Of a stretch of 61,120 bases of DNA, positions 52,693 through 61,120 are shown piece by piece. A model generated the notes under the pieces. That model made no database searches. It was given only the letters and a program-made list of their open reading frames with translations, and was not told the DNA's origin. The stretch is from Marinisporobacter sp. Its GTDB lineage: Bacteria > Bacillota > Clostridia > Peptostreptococcales > Thermotaleaceae. Every line of letters begins with the position of its first letter. Position 1 is the first letter of the stretch. The translations under genes and the position numbers were made by a program. Where the stretch lies: the NCBI GenBank assembly GCA_025210395.1, contig JAOARV010000018.1, positions 1-61,120 on the forward strand, read 5' to 3'.

Positions 52693-53232
52693 CTACTTAC
52701 CTGCTTTACCTTCCTTACGACGGATTACTTCGTTATCATATTTAATACCTTTACCTTTATATGGCTCAGGCTCTCTCCAAGATCTGATTTTAGCAGCGTA
52801 GTTTCCTACTAATTGCTTATTGATTCCCTTTACAATAATTTCAGTTTGATTAGGAACCTCTGTTGTAATTCCTTCAGGATCAATCATCTCAACTGGATGT
52901 GAAAAACCTAAAGTCATTGCTAATTTGTTTCCTTGTTTTGCTGCACGATAACCTACACCGTTAATTAGCAACTTTTTCTCATATCCTTTTGTTACACCAA
53001 CCATCATATTGTTGATTAATGTACGACTTAATCCATGTAACGATCTATGAACTTTATTGTTTGTAGGTCTTTCTACTGTAAGTGTACTTTCTTCTATAAT
53101 AATTTTCATATCTTTATTGATTTGTTCTTGTAATTGTCCTTTTGGACCTTTTACAGTAACAAGATTTTTTTCGTCTACCTTAACTTCTACTCCATCTAGA
53201 ATTGTAATTGGTAGTCTACCTATCCTTGACAT
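52693..53232 (-). CDS. rplF: 50S ribosomal protein L6
   Basis: 179 aa. Two similar L6 domains, ending in '[31 protein letters not shown]', the conserved C-terminus near the GTPase centre. Normal length. Confidence 0.97.
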   Translation of the reverse strand: MSRIGRLPITILDGVEVKVDEKNLVTVKGPKGQLQEQINKDMKIIIEESTLTVERPTNNKVHRSLHGLSRTLINNMMVGVTKGYEKKLLINGVGYRAAKQGNKLAMTLGFSHPVEMIDPEGITTEVPNQTEIIVKGINKQLVGNYAAKIRSWREPEPYKGKGIKYDNEVIRRKEGKAGK

Positions 53233-53263
53233 AGCTGCACCTCCTATACCTTAAGATTATCTA

Positions 53264-53659
53264 TTACCAAACGTAGCAGATAACTTCTCCTCCAGCTCCT
53301 AACTTTCTAGCTTCCTTATCAGTAACAATACCGTTAGAAGTTGAAAGAATAGCTATTCCTAGTCCTCCTAATACCTTTGGTATCTCGTCTTTCTTTACAT
53401 ATACTCTTAAACCTGGCTTTGATATTTTTTTAAGTCCACTAATAACTCTCTCTTTATTCATTCCGTACTTCATTTGTAATCTAATGATTCCTTGTTTTCC
53501 ATCTTCAATTACATCGTATCCTTTAACAAATCCTTCTTTTAAAAGGATCTCAGCGATAGATTTCTTCATGTTTGAAGCAGGGATATCTACTGTTTCATGT
53601 CTCACTACATTCGCATTTCTTATACGTGTAAGCATATCTGCAATTGGATCTGTCATCAT
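53264..53659 (-). CDS. rpsH: 30S ribosomal protein S8
   Basis: 131 aa from the ATG at 53659 ('[17 protein letters not shown]'), with GGAGG 10 nt upstream. A longer frame from 53722 adds 21 residues foreign to the family. C-terminal '[28 protein letters not shown]' is conserved. In many bacteria S8 also represses the spc operon. Confidence 0.95.
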   Translation of the reverse strand: MMTDPIADMLTRIRNANVVRHETVDIPASNMKKSIAEILLKEGFVKGYDVIEDGKQGIIRLQMKYGMNKERVISGLKKISKPGLRVYVKKDEIPKVLGGLGIAILSTSNGIVTDKEARKLGAGGEVICYVW

Positions 53660-53687
53660 GGTATAAGTACCTCCTTCCCTATATTTC

Positions 53688-53873
53688 TTACCAGCTTGCT
53701 TTCCTAACGCCTGGGATTTCACCTTTATATGCTAATTCTCTGAAGCAAATACGGCAAATACCAAATTTCCTTAAATACGCGTGTGGTCTTCCGCAAATTC
53801 TACATCTATTATATTCTCTAGTTGAGAATTTTTGTTTTCTTGCTTGTTTGATTTTAAGAGCTTTTCTAGCCAC
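53688..53873 (-). CDS. rpsZ: 30S ribosomal protein S14, zinc-binding type (S14Z)
   Basis: 61 aa. '[38 protein letters not shown]' with the C-x2-C...C-x2-C zinc motif; the short C+ form of S14. Located between rplE and rpsH, as usual. Confidence 0.97.
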   Translation of the reverse strand: MARKALKIKQARKQKFSTREYNRCRICGRPHAYLRKFGICRICFRELAYKGEIPGVRKASW

Positions 53874-53888
53874 TACTTTCCCTCCTTC

Positions 53889-54428
53889 TTATCTAGCGAA
53901 TGGCATTCCTAATAATTTTAGCAACTCACGTGCTTCCTCATCAGTTTTCGCAGTTGTAACAAATATAATGTCCATTCCTCTTGTTTTATCAACTTTATCA
54001 TATTCGATTTCAGGGAATATTAATTGCTCTTTAACTCCTAGGGCATAATTACCTCTACCATCAAATGAGTTAGGATTTACACCTCTAAAGTCTCTTACCC
54101 TTGGTAGTGCAACGTTGAATAGTCTATCAACAAATTCAAACATTCTTTCGCCTCTTAAAGTTACTTTTGCACCTACAGGCATACCTTCACGAACTTTAAA
54201 GTTTGCAACGGATTTTTTTGCTCTTGTAACGATAGGCTTTTGTCCTGTAATCGTAGATAACTCTTCTACAGCAACTTCTAAAAGTTTTGAGTTATCTTTT
54301 GCATCTCCTAATCCCATATTTACAACAATTTTTTCTAGTTTTGGGATTTCCATTGTACTTTTATATCCGAACTTTTCCATTAAAGATTTTGCTACATCAT
54401 TAGTATATAGTTCTTTTAATCTAGCCAC
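53889..54428 (-). CDS. rplE: 50S ribosomal protein L5
   Basis: 179 aa. '[36 protein letters not shown]' and '[25 protein letters not shown]' are L5 motifs. Binds 5S rRNA and contacts S13. Confidence 0.97.
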   Translation of the reverse strand: MARLKELYTNDVAKSLMEKFGYKSTMEIPKLEKIVVNMGLGDAKDNSKLLEVAVEELSTITGQKPIVTRAKKSVANFKVREGMPVGAKVTLRGERMFEFVDRLFNVALPRVRDFRGVNPNSFDGRGNYALGVKEQLIFPEIEYDKVDKTRGMDIIFVTTAKTDEEARELLKLLGMPFAR

Positions 54429-54457
54429 CGTTTTAACCTCCCTTCAAGCTTTAAGTA

Positions 54458-54769
54458 TTAATCGATTACCTCTCCGCTCTTTTTAGCTACTCTTACTTTT
54501 TTTCCATCTTCTAAGACTTTGTATCCTACTCTAGTAGGTGCATCTGCTTTTTTATCCCAAAGCATTACATTTGACACATGAATTGGTCCTTCTTGGTGAA
54601 CAATTCCGCCTTGTTGTACCTTTGCATTTGGTTTTTGATGCTTTGTAAGCATATTTACACCTTCAACAATAATTCTATCTTTTTTAGGTTGTGCTTCTAA
54701 CACTTTACCTTTTTTACCCTTATCTTTTCCTGATATAACTACTACTGTATCACCTTTTTTAATGTGCAT
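54458..54769 (-). CDS. rplX: 50S ribosomal protein L24
   Basis: 103 aa. KOW motif at the N-terminus '[37 protein letters not shown]'. Early 50S assembly initiator protein. Confidence 0.97.
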   Translation of the reverse strand: MHIKKGDTVVVISGKDKGKKGKVLEAQPKKDRIIVEGVNMLTKHQKPNAKVQQGGIVHQEGPIHVSNVMLWDKKADAPTRVGYKVLEDGKKVRVAKKSGEVID

Positions 54770-54787
54770 GTATTACACCTCCTCAAG

Positions 54788-55156
54788 CTATAGCACTTCT
54801 GGTGCAAGTGAAACGATTTTCATGAAATCTCTTTCTCTTAACTCTCTTGCAACCGGTCCGAAAATACGAGTTCCTACAGGTGTTTTATCTTCTTTAATTA
54901 CAACTGCTGAATTCTCGTCAAATTTTATATAGCTTCCATCAGCACGTCTAGTACCGAATTTACTTCTTACTACTACAGCCTTAACAACTTGTCCTTTTTT
55001 AACAACACCGCCTGGTGTTGCATTTTTAACTGCACAAACAATCACATCACCAATGTTTGCATACTTACGCTTAGAACCGCCTAGTACACGAATACATAAT
55101 AGTTCTTTCGCTCCTGAATTGTCTGCAACTGTTAGGCGCGTTTCTTGTTGAATCAT
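54788..55156 (-). CDS. rplN: 50S ribosomal protein L14
   Basis: 122 aa. '[44 protein letters not shown]' and the C-terminal '[25 protein letters not shown]' are complete. Confidence 0.98.
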   Translation of the reverse strand: MIQQETRLTVADNSGAKELLCIRVLGGSKRKYANIGDVIVCAVKNATPGGVVKKGQVVKAVVVRSKFGTRRADGSYIKFDENSAVVIKEDKTPVGTRIFGPVARELRERDFMKIVSLAPEVL

Positions 55157-55182
55157 AGCAATACCTCCTTCCGGTTATACAA

Positions 55183-55437
55183 TTACTTAGCTCTTTCTAC
55201 GATATTAACTAGTCTCCATCTTTTATCTTTACTTAATGGTCTAGTTTCCATGATTCTTACACGATCACCGATTCTACACTCATTGTTTTCATCATGTGCT
55301 TTGAATTTTTTTGTTCTTCTTACTGCTTTTCCGTATATTGGGTGACGTACGAAATCTTCTACAGCTACTACAATAGTCTTTTCCATCTTGTCACTTACTA
55401 CACGACCTACTCTTGACTTTCTAGTTTTTCTTTCCAC
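55183..55437 (-). CDS. rpsQ: 30S ribosomal protein S17
   Basis: 84 aa. '[56 protein letters not shown]' is a full S17 OB-fold protein. Confidence 0.97.
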   Translation of the reverse strand: MERKTRKSRVGRVVSDKMEKTIVVAVEDFVRHPIYGKAVRRTKKFKAHDENNECRIGDRVRIMETRPLSKDKRWRLVNIVERAK

Positions 55438-55465
55438 GAGTAAAGCCCTCCTTCCATATCCTTAT

Positions 55466-55666
55466 TTATGCGTTTTTCTTTAATTCTTTTTCTCTAAGGA
55501 TGGTTTTTGTACGAGCAATTTCTTTTCGTACACTTTTTACTTTCATTGGGTTTTCAAGTTGACCTGTAGCTAATTGGAATCTTAAATTAAAAAGTTCATT
55601 TTTAAGTTCCATTAGTTTGTTATTTAATTCTTGTACGGTCATATCACGAAGCTTATTAGCTTTCAT
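55466..55666 (-). CDS. rpmC: 50S ribosomal protein L29
   Basis: 66 aa from the ATG at 55666 ('[18 protein letters not shown]'); GGTGGTGAAGCG precedes it. The gene overlaps the end of rplP by 11 bp. C-terminal '[20 protein letters not shown]' helix. It sits at the polypeptide tunnel exit. Confidence 0.95.
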   Translation of the reverse strand: MKANKLRDMTVQELNNKLMELKNELFNLRFQLATGQLENPMKVKSVRKEIARTKTILREKELKKNA

Positions 55667-56096
55667 TCGCTTCACCACCCTTTTCTGTATCTTCACGTGT
55701 TACAAATTTACATTTGATAGGTAGCTTATGAATCGCAAGTCTCATTGCCTCTCTAGCCTTTTCTTCTGATACTCCAGCTAATTCGAACATTACTCTACCT
55801 GGCTTTACTACAGCTACCCAATATTCTGGAGAACCTTTACCAGCACCCATACGTGTTTCAGCAGGTTTTTGTGTTACTGGCTTATGAGGGAATATCTTTA
55901 TCCAAACTTTACCCCCTCTTTTTATAGATCTCGTCATAGCAATTCTGGCAGCTTCAATTTGATTTGAAGTAATCCATGCTGGCTCAAGAGCCATAATTCC
56001 ATACTCTCCGTAAGTTATTTTATTACCTCTTTGTGCAGTACCTTTCATTCTGCCTCTATGCACTCTACGACGCTTCACTCTTTTAGGCATTAACAT
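55656..56096 (-). CDS. rplP: 50S ribosomal protein L16
   Basis: 146 aa. '[55 protein letters not shown]' is diagnostic. Important for A-site tRNA binding. Normal length. Confidence 0.97.
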   Translation of the reverse strand: MLMPKRVKRRRVHRGRMKGTAQRGNKITYGEYGIMALEPAWITSNQIEAARIAMTRSIKRGGKVWIKIFPHKPVTQKPAETRMGAGKGSPEYWVAVVKPGRVMFELAGVSEEKAREAMRLAIHKLPIKCKFVTREDTEKGGEANES

Positions 56097-56126
56097 CGTC
56101 GGTTTCCTCCTTCCCTCGCTTTAGAA

Positions 56127-56888
56127 CTACTTTTGTTCGTTTCTTCTATAGTCGTTTCTTCTGTTGTCATTTCTTCTATCATTTTTTTGTTTCTTTGGTT
56201 TGAATTCTTGCTTTTCTCTATTCGCTCTTCTCATCTCTTTTACAGATTCGCTTGTTTCTGGAAGAACTTCTCCTTTGTTAATCCAAACTTTAACACCAAT
56301 TTTTCCATAAGTAGTGTCTGCTTCAGCGAAACCATAATCAATATCCGCTCTTAATGTATGAAGAGGTACATTTCCTTCGCTATACTTTTCATTTCTAGCC
56401 ATCTCAGCTCCACCAAGTCTTCCTGATGTCATAACTTTGATTCCTTGAGCTCCAGCTTTCATTGTTCTACCCATAGCTTGCTTCATAGCTCTTCTGAAAG
56501 ATACTCTTCTTTCTAGTGAAAATGCTACATTTTCAGCAACTAATTGTGCTTCCATTTCTGCTCTTTTCACTTCATTAACATTTACAATAACACTTTTTTT
56601 AGTTAATTTTTCGATGTCTTGTCTTAATTCTTCAACACCTGCTCCAGCTTTACCAATAACCATACCAGGCTTTGCTGTAAAGATGTTTACCTTAACTTTA
56701 TTGTTTGCAGCTCTTTCTATAACAGTTTTTGCTATTCCAGCAGTATAAAGCTTTTTCTTTACATATTTACGAATCTTATTATCTTCTACTAAAAGATCTG
56801 CAAAGTTTGCTTTATCTGCATACCATCTAGAATCCCAGTCTTTGATCACACCAACTCTCAAGCCGTGTGGACTTACCTTTTGACCCAT
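56127..56888 (-). CDS. rpsC: 30S ribosomal protein S3
   Basis: 253 aa, about 30 longer than the commonest S3. '[26 protein letters not shown]' N-terminus, KH domain '[26 protein letters not shown]', C-terminal domain '[10 protein letters not shown]'. The extra tail is a low-complexity Arg/Asn/Asp repeat (RRND-x-RRND-x-RRNE), a variable, basic extension seen in some Firmicutes S3 proteins. Confidence 0.96.
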   Translation of the reverse strand: MGQKVSPHGLRVGVIKDWDSRWYADKANFADLLVEDNKIRKYVKKKLYTAGIAKTVIERAANNKVKVNIFTAKPGMVIGKAGAGVEELRQDIEKLTKKSVIVNVNEVKRAEMEAQLVAENVAFSLERRVSFRRAMKQAMGRTMKAGAQGIKVMTSGRLGGAEMARNEKYSEGNVPLHTLRADIDYGFAEADTTYGKIGVKVWINKGEVLPETSESVKEMRRANREKQEFKPKKQKNDRRNDNRRNDYRRNEQK

Positions 56889-56904
56889 TACTTATCCCTC
56901 CTTC

Positions 56905-57240
56905 TTAGTCTCTTTCTTTTAGTACAACTCCTACGTGACTTGTTCTCTTTAGTATTTTTACACCACGACCCATTGAAGCTGCTCTCCATCTCTTCATTGT
57001 AGGTCCTTGATTTGCATATACCTCAGCAACATATAATTTATCCGCATCCATCTCATGATTATTCTCAGCATTTGCTTTTGCTGATTTAATTACTTTTGCA
57101 AGGATTGTAGCAGTAGTTCTTGGTGTATATTCTAAAACAGCTAATGCCTCATCAGCATTCATTCCTCTAACCATATCTGCAACTGGCTTCATTTTTCTTG
57201 GAGATATACGAACATATTTTGCAATCGCTCTAGCTTCCAC
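56905..57240 (-). CDS. rplV: 50S ribosomal protein L22
   Basis: 111 aa. 'EARAIAKYVRISPRKMKPVADMVRG' and the extended loop 'GPTMKRWRAASMGRGVKILKRTSHVGVVL' that lines the exit tunnel (macrolide-resistance site). Normal length. Confidence 0.97.
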   Translation of the reverse strand: MEARAIAKYVRISPRKMKPVADMVRGMNADEALAVLEYTPRTTATILAKVIKSAKANAENNHEMDADKLYVAEVYANQGPTMKRWRAASMGRGVKILKRTSHVGVVLKERD

Positions 57241-57269
57241 CTTGGCAACCTCCTTCCGTATTGATCTTA

Positions 57270-57554
57270 CTATCTCTTAACCTTTGATGATTTATCGTTA
57301 TCTGCATGGCCTCTATAAGTTCTTGTAGGTGCAAACTCACCTAACTTATGACCAACCATGTCTTCTGTTACATAAACAGGTACATGTTTTCTTCCATCAT
57401 GTACTGCAATTGTATGACCTATCATTTGTGGAAATATTGTTGATGCTCTTGACCATGTTTTGATTACTTTTTTCTCATTTTTATCATTCATTTCTTCGAT
57501 TCTACGTAAAAGCTTAGGCTCAACAAAAGGCCCCTTCTTCAATGATCTACTCAT
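57270..57554 (-). CDS. rpsS: 30S ribosomal protein S19
   Basis: 94 aa from the ATG at 57554 ('[16 protein letters not shown]'), GGGAGG upstream. '[50 protein letters not shown]' is complete. A longer frame from 57584 is not family-like. Confidence 0.96.
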   Translation of the reverse strand: MSRSLKKGPFVEPKLLRRIEEMNDKNEKKVIKTWSRASTIFPQMIGHTIAVHDGRKHVPVYVTEDMVGHKLGEFAPTRTYRGHADNDKSSKVKR

Positions 57555-57646
57555 ACCTACTTTTCCTCCCTTCGGAAACTTCATCTACTTGACCTGAGGA
57601 CTATGAGGCCAAGGTCATTATCCTTTCCATGACCTCTTTTCCTCTA

Positions 57647-58480
57647 CTACTTCTGATTTCTTCTCTTAACGATGAATTTATCTGATGATTTATTTTTCTT
57701 TCTAGTTTTGTATCCAATAGCTGGTTTACCCCAAGGAGTCATAGGTGAAGGTCTTCCTACAGGTGCTCTACCTTCTCCACCACCATGAGGGTGATCGTTA
57801 GGGTTCATTACAGAACCTCTTACAGTAGGTCTAATACCCATGTGACGTTTACGTCCAGCTTTACCAATTGTAATATTTTCATGATCTAAGTTTCCTACTT
57901 GACCAATTGTTGCTTTACAATTAATACTTACAAGTCTTACCTCACCGGAAGGTAATCTAACTTGTGCATATTTATCTTCTTTTGCCATAAGTTGAGCAGA
58001 GTTTCCTGCAGCTCTAACTAATTGACCACCTTTTCCAGGCTTCATTTCGATATTGTGGATAATTGTACCCACTGGAATATCTTTTAATTTTAATGCATTT
58101 CCTACTTTAATATCTGCACCTTCTCCAGATACGATTGTATCTCCTACGTTTAATTTATTAGGAGCGATGATATATCTTTTTTCACCATCTGCATAAGTTA
58201 AAAGGGCAATATTTGCACTTCTATTTGGATCATATTCGATAGCAGTTACTTTTGCAGGTATACCATCTTTATTTCTTTTGAAGTCGATTAATCTATATTT
58301 TCTTTTTGCACCGCCACCTCTGTGACGAACAGTAATTTTACCATGTGCATTTCTTCCAGCTTGTTTCTTTAGTGGCACTAACAATGACTTTTCAGGTTCT
58401 TTTTTTGTAATTTCTTCGAACGTAGAAACTGTCATTTGTCTTAACGCTGGAGAAGTTGGGTTAAACTTCTTGATTCCCAT
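57647..58480 (-). CDS. rplB: 50S ribosomal protein L2
   Basis: 277 aa. '[24 protein letters not shown]', '[27 protein letters not shown]', and '[33 protein letters not shown]' near the C-terminus (the essential His loop). Among the largest and most conserved 50S proteins. Confidence 0.98.
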   Translation of the reverse strand: MGIKKFNPTSPALRQMTVSTFEEITKKEPEKSLLVPLKKQAGRNAHGKITVRHRGGGAKRKYRLIDFKRNKDGIPAKVTAIEYDPNRSANIALLTYADGEKRYIIAPNKLNVGDTIVSGEGADIKVGNALKLKDIPVGTIIHNIEMKPGKGGQLVRAAGNSAQLMAKEDKYAQVRLPSGEVRLVSINCKATIGQVGNLDHENITIGKAGRKRHMGIRPTVRGSVMNPNDHPHGGGEGRAPVGRPSPMTPWGKPAIGYKTRKKNKSSDKFIVKRRNQK

Positions 58481-58514
58481 TTCACTTTCCCTCCTTCTTT
58501 ACTCGTACTTTATC

Positions 58515-58808
58515 CTACTGCATTCCTTCAAAGAATTCGATTTCTTTGCTGTTAGGAGTTAATTTGATAATGGCTTTTTTTCTATCAGCTCTTTTACCAA
58601 TATTTCTTCCCATTCTCTTATATTTACCTTTTACACGCACTGTGTTTACTTTCTCTACTTCTACACCGAAAATTTCTTCAACAGCTTTTTTGATTTCTGT
58701 TTTATTAGCGTTTATATCAACGATGAAAGTATACTTTTTATCAGCCATTTCATCCATACTTCTTTCACTGATTAATGGCTTTTTAACGATATCGTATGAT
58801 GTCTTCAT
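58515..58808 (-). CDS. rplW: 50S ribosomal protein L23
   Basis: 97 aa. '[59 protein letters not shown]' is complete. Docks trigger factor and SRP at the tunnel exit. Starts at the last base of rplD. Confidence 0.97.
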   Translation of the reverse strand: MKTSYDIVKKPLISERSMDEMADKKYTFIVDINANKTEIKKAVEEIFGVEVEKVNTVRVKGKYKRMGRNIGKRADRKKAIIKLTPNSKEIEFFEGMQ

Positions 58809-59431
58809 TATGCGTACACCTCCTCTATCTTGTGTACAGCGTCTTTTGTTACAATAAATTGATCATGATTTAAGATATCATAAACATTTAATGTACTTAC
58901 AAGAGTAGTTGTTACTCCTTTGATATTACTAGCTGATTTAACAACATAATCATCTTTTTCACCAAGAACGATTAATGCTTTCTTTTCTACTTTTAAGTTA
59001 TTTAAGATATTTACCATATCTTTTGTTTTATATGCATCCATTTTTAATTCATCTAAAACAACGATTTCGTTTTCTTTTACCTTAGCACTTAAAGCAGACT
59101 TCATTGCAAGTCTTTTCACTTTCTTTGGTAACGTATATCTATAGCTTCTTGGTTTTGGTGCGAATACTACTCCTCCACCAACCCAATGAGGCGCTCTGAT
59201 TGTACCTTGACGTGCTCTACCTGTTCCTTTTTGTCTCCATGGCTTTCTACCGCCACCTCTAACTTCTGCTCTTGTTTTAGCAGATTGTGTACCTTGTCTT
59301 TGATTTGCTAAATAATTCTTTACAGCTTCATGTAATACACTTGCATTTATTTCAGCTCCGAAGATATTTTCGCTTAATTCAATTTCACCTACTTGTTGAC
59401 CAGAAACGTTTAATAAATCAACCTTTGGCAT
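58808..59431 (-). CDS. rplD: 50S ribosomal protein L4
   Basis: 207 aa. '[40 protein letters not shown]' is the extended loop lining the exit tunnel. L4 is also the known autoregulator of the S10 operon in some bacteria. Shares 1 nt with rplW. Confidence 0.97.
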   Translation of the reverse strand: MPKVDLLNVSGQQVGEIELSENIFGAEINASVLHEAVKNYLANQRQGTQSAKTRAEVRGGGRKPWRQKGTGRARQGTIRAPHWVGGGVVFAPKPRSYRYTLPKKVKRLAMKSALSAKVKENEIVVLDELKMDAYKTKDMVNILNNLKVEKKALIVLGEKDDYVVKSASNIKGVTTTLVSTLNVYDILNHDQFIVTKDAVHKIEEVYA

Positions 59432-59460
59432 TTTACTTCCTCCCTTCTGTAGCTAGATTA

Positions 59461-60090
59461 TTACTTAGCTTTAACACTTTCTTTTATTGTAACAACTCCA
59501 CCTTTAGGACCTGGAATTGCGCCTTTTATTAATAGAAGATTTTTTTCTGCATCTACCTTTGCTACTTCAAGGTTTTGAACTGTCACTGTTTCATTTCCCA
59601 TTCTTCCAGCCATGTTCATTCCTTTGAATACTCTACTTGGATATGAACTTGCACCTAAAGAACCTGGTCCTCTATGGTATTTTGAACCGTGACCCATAGG
59701 TCCTCTTGCTTGATTATGTCTCTTGATTGGACCTTGTGTACCTTTACCCTTTGAAGTTCCTACAACATCTACTTTACTTCCATCAGCAAAGATGTCCACT
59801 TTAATTTCTTGACCTATTTTGTAGTCAACAGTGCTTCCTACACGAAATTCTTTTACGATTTTCTTAGCACTTACACCAGCTTTTTCGAAATGTCCTTTTT
59901 CTGGCTTATTTGTTCTGTTTTCTTTCTTGTCTTCGTATCCTAATTGGATTGCATTGTATCCATCTGATTCAACAGTTTTTACTTGCGTTACATAAACTGG
60001 ACCAGCTTCAACAACAGTTACTGGAATTACACTTCCTTCTTCAGTAAAAATTTGTGTCATTCCTATTTTTCTTCCTAAAATTCCTTTCAT
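59461..60090 (-). CDS. rplC: 50S ribosomal protein L3
   Basis: 209 aa. '[31 protein letters not shown]' and '[35 protein letters not shown]' with the Gln-containing loop near the peptidyl transferase centre. Preceded by a 110-nt gap with a conserved nested hairpin (60142-60190). Confidence 0.98.
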   Translation of the reverse strand: MKGILGRKIGMTQIFTEEGSVIPVTVVEAGPVYVTQVKTVESDGYNAIQLGYEDKKENRTNKPEKGHFEKAGVSAKKIVKEFRVGSTVDYKIGQEIKVDIFADGSKVDVVGTSKGKGTQGPIKRHNQARGPMGHGSKYHRGPGSLGASSYPSRVFKGMNMAGRMGNETVTVQNLEVAKVDAEKNLLLIKGAIPGPKGGVVTIKESVKAK

Positions 60091-60141
60091 CTTTACACCT
60101 CCTGATAATCTTACAGCGGATTACATTTTGCTTTGCAATCA

Positions 60142-60190
60142 TACTAAGAGAGGTATTAGGAAATTATATATTAACCTAACTTTCTTAGTA
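60142..60190 (-). promoter_or_regulatory. Nested hairpin between rpsJ and rplC
   Basis: Minus strand: outer stem TACTAAGA/TCTTAGTA (8 bp) enclosing TTAGG/CCTAA (5 bp) with an AT-rich loop. It sits 52 nt before rplC, between two genes that in most Firmicutes are close together, and could be an L3/L4-type autoregulatory site or simply a processing signal. Not a terminator: no T tract follows. Confidence 0.5.
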
Positions 60191-60200
60191 GTTACATTCA

Positions 60201-60512
60201 TTATAATTTGATTTCGATATCAACACCTGCTGGTAAGTCTAATCTCATTAAAGCATCAACAGTTTTAGGTGTTGGATTTAAAATATCGATTAATCTCTTA
60301 TGTGTTCTTTGTTCAAACTGTTCTCTAGAATCTTTGTACTTGTGAACAGCTCTTAAAATCGTAATGATTTGCTTTTCAGTTGGTAGCGGTACAGGACCTG
60401 ATACTTCTGCACCTGTTCTTTTTGCAGTATCTACAATTTTTTCTGATGATTGATCTAATATCTTGTGATCAAAAGCTTTTAATCTGATTCTAATTTTTTG
60501 TTTGTTTGCCAT
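60201..60512 (-). CDS. rpsJ: 30S ribosomal protein S10
   Basis: 103 aa from the ATG at 60512 ('[20 protein letters not shown]'), preceded by GGAGGGAAACAC. A longer frame from 60551 adds 13 residues foreign to the family. '[40 protein letters not shown]' is conserved. First ribosomal gene of the S10 operon; also known as NusE in antitermination. Confidence 0.96.
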   Translation of the reverse strand: MANKQKIRIRLKAFDHKILDQSSEKIVDTAKRTGAEVSGPVPLPTEKQIITILRAVHKYKDSREQFEQRTHKRLIDILNPTPKTVDALMRLDLPAGVDIEIKL

Positions 60513-60720
60513 TGTGTTTCCCTCCTTTTCATCGCACGCATGATTTTTCACGTACGACTAGAACCTCAGTACACTCTCCCGGGTGTTTCCAGTTGTTTTT
60601 CATGCAGTGAAAGCTTACTGATATTCCGTCGCCCGATTCTTGAACGGACATTCTCAGTGAAAATTTCCCAATTTATTGCATTGGCAACCTTTCACGTCAT
60701 TGCAGTCCCACAAACACACT
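60512..60720 (-). promoter_or_regulatory. S10 operon leader RNA
   Basis: About 207 nt from the predicted transcription start to rpsJ. It contains stems GTGAAA/TTTCAC enclosing CCAAT/ATTGG, then TCCGT/ACGGA, and GC-richer palindromes (CCCGGG, CGTACG) unlike the surrounding AT-rich DNA. It could contain a ribosomal-protein-binding element. I cannot match it to a specific Rfam family. Confidence 0.5.
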
Positions 60721-60725
60721 AGTAT

Positions 60726-60754
60726 AGTATATTTGAATATTAGTTATTAAACAA
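60726..60754 (-). promoter_or_regulatory. S10 operon promoter
   Basis: Minus strand -35 TTGTTT (60754-60749), a 17-nt spacer and -10 TATACT (60731-60726), about 215 nt upstream of rpsJ. Confidence 0.6.
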
Positions 60755-60867
60755 GTCTTGACTTTTATTTTTTTTTGTGATTCAATAATAGTTTTACATA
60801 GACATCAGCCAACTCTTTTTATTATTGACTTGGCTTTTGCATTCTACTATAGTTATTATTTATTTTT

Positions 60868-60891
60868 TAGCCGAGGGAATCCCCTCGGCTA
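60868..60891. terminator. GC-rich hairpin after tuf
   Basis: TAGCCGAGGG pairs perfectly with CCCTCGGCTA (10 bp, 4-nt loop) 10 nt past the tuf stop codon. The tail on the minus strand is A-rich, not T-rich, so it is not a textbook terminator, but a stem of this strength just past tuf probably stops or processes the transcript. Confidence 0.55.
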
Positions 60892-60900
60892 CATTTTCAA

Positions 60901-61120
60901 TTATTCAATAATTTGAGCAACAACACCTGCTCCAACTGTTCTTCCACCTTCACGGATAGCGAATCTTAATCCTTCTTCAATTGCGATTGGATTGATTAAT
61001 TCGATTTCCATTGTGATGTTATCTCCAGGCATACACATTTCTACACCTTCTGGTAATTCGATTGATCCAGTGATGTCTGTTGTTCTGAAGTAGAACTGTG
61101 GTCTATATCCTTTGAAGAAT
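60901..61120 (-). CDS. tuf: Elongation factor Tu, C-terminal part (cut by the window edge)
   Basis: The last 72 residues: '[24 protein letters not shown]', '[40 protein letters not shown]', ending in AQIIE. This is domain 3 of EF-Tu, which delivers aminoacyl-tRNA. The remainder continues beyond 61120. Upstream of rpsJ, as in many Firmicutes. Confidence 0.97.
   Translation of the reverse strand, partial: FFKGYRPQFYFRTTDITGSIELPEGVEMCMPGDNITMEIELINPIAIEEGLRFAIREGGRTVGAGVVAQIIE

Noticed and set aside
38936..60722. Plus-strand open frames across the ribosomal protein cluster
   Set aside because: They lie opposite highly conserved ribosomal genes, lack ribosome binding sites, and have low-complexity sequences typical of antisense frames in AT-rich DNA.
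60868..60891. Canonical rho-independent terminator after tuf
   Set aside because: The stem is strong, but the downstream minus-strand tail is A-rich, so I list it with low confidence only.
1..61120. CRISPR arrays, tRNA or rRNA genes
   Set aside because: No regularly spaced direct repeats and no cloverleaf or rRNA-like sequences were found on either strand by eye. The tRNA-like feature before trpP is a T-box.

Overview
The window comes from a low-GC, anaerobic, endospore-forming Firmicute of class Clostridia. Evidence: AT-rich intergenic DNA, strong AGGAGG-type ribosome binding sites, spore genes (a GerA/GerC/GerB germination operon, cwlD, a Spo0E-family phosphatase), [FeFe]-hydrogenase family proteins, a Trp T-box, and the rpsJ-to-rplQ ribosomal supercluster. 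Genus cannot be fixed from this stretch alone. Most genes lie on the minus strand; the window ends inside tuf. No rRNA, tRNA or CRISPR array was seen. 

Left part (1-22.4 kb), accessory and transport genes. A stalk-domain secreted protein and a Na/Pi cotransporter (minus) are divergent from a Na+-dependent SNF-family transporter, which has a long leader containing a consensus promoter, an intrinsic terminator and a covarying structured element. Next comes a minus-strand unit of RND permease, membrane-fusion lipoprotein, histidine kinase and response regulator. An orphan 174-aa protein, a polysaccharide deacetylase and two halves of an acyl-CoA dehydratase activase-related protein follow. A Zn/Mn-type ABC transporter has a binding-protein gene split by an in-frame TGA just after its lipobox. 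Two divergent modules then each pair an FAD-dependent oxidoreductase with a small CBO0543-like membrane protein; one also carries two ~70-aa helical proteins and a 29-aa membrane peptide. 

Middle (22.4-38.2 kb). The germination operon reads gerA-gerC-small membrane protein-gerC-gerB-gerB. It is followed by a hydrogen-sensing type operon: a thioredoxin-like [2Fe-2S] protein, a group-C sensory [FeFe]-hydrogenase with PAS domain, a SpoIIE/PP2C phosphatase with an extra C-terminal domain, and a second [FeFe]-hydrogenase-like protein. The 1.1-kb gap upstream holds the operon promoter, the second copy of the structured element, a 25-codon hydrophobic peptide gene and a dense cluster of DnaA boxes. 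Then come cwlD, an ORF-less IS200/IS605-like remnant, a lipoprotein peptidase, a MazG-like protein and a 52-aa Spo0E-family protein. 

Right part (38.2-61.1 kb), translation genes. Order along the minus strand from the right edge: tuf (3' end), rpsJ, rplC, rplD, rplW, rplB, rpsS, rplV, rpsC, rplP, rpmC, rpsQ, rplN, rplX, rplE, rpsZ, rpsH, rplF, rplR, rpsE, rpmD, rplO, secY, adk, map, a KOW-domain gene, infA, rpmJ, rpsM, rpsK, rpsD, rpoA, rplQ, then T-box-trpP, ecfA1, ecfA2, ecfT, an MBL-fold hydrolase, truA, rplM, rpsI. This is the usual Firmicutes order, with trpP and the MBL gene as insertions. The ECF ATPases and EcfT beside TrpP could energise it and other S-components encoded elsewhere. 

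The points most worth following up are the covarying two-copy element, the DnaA-box cluster, the hydrogenase-sensor/phosphatase operon, the duplicated FAD/CBO0543 modules and the TGA-interrupted metal-binding lipoprotein.
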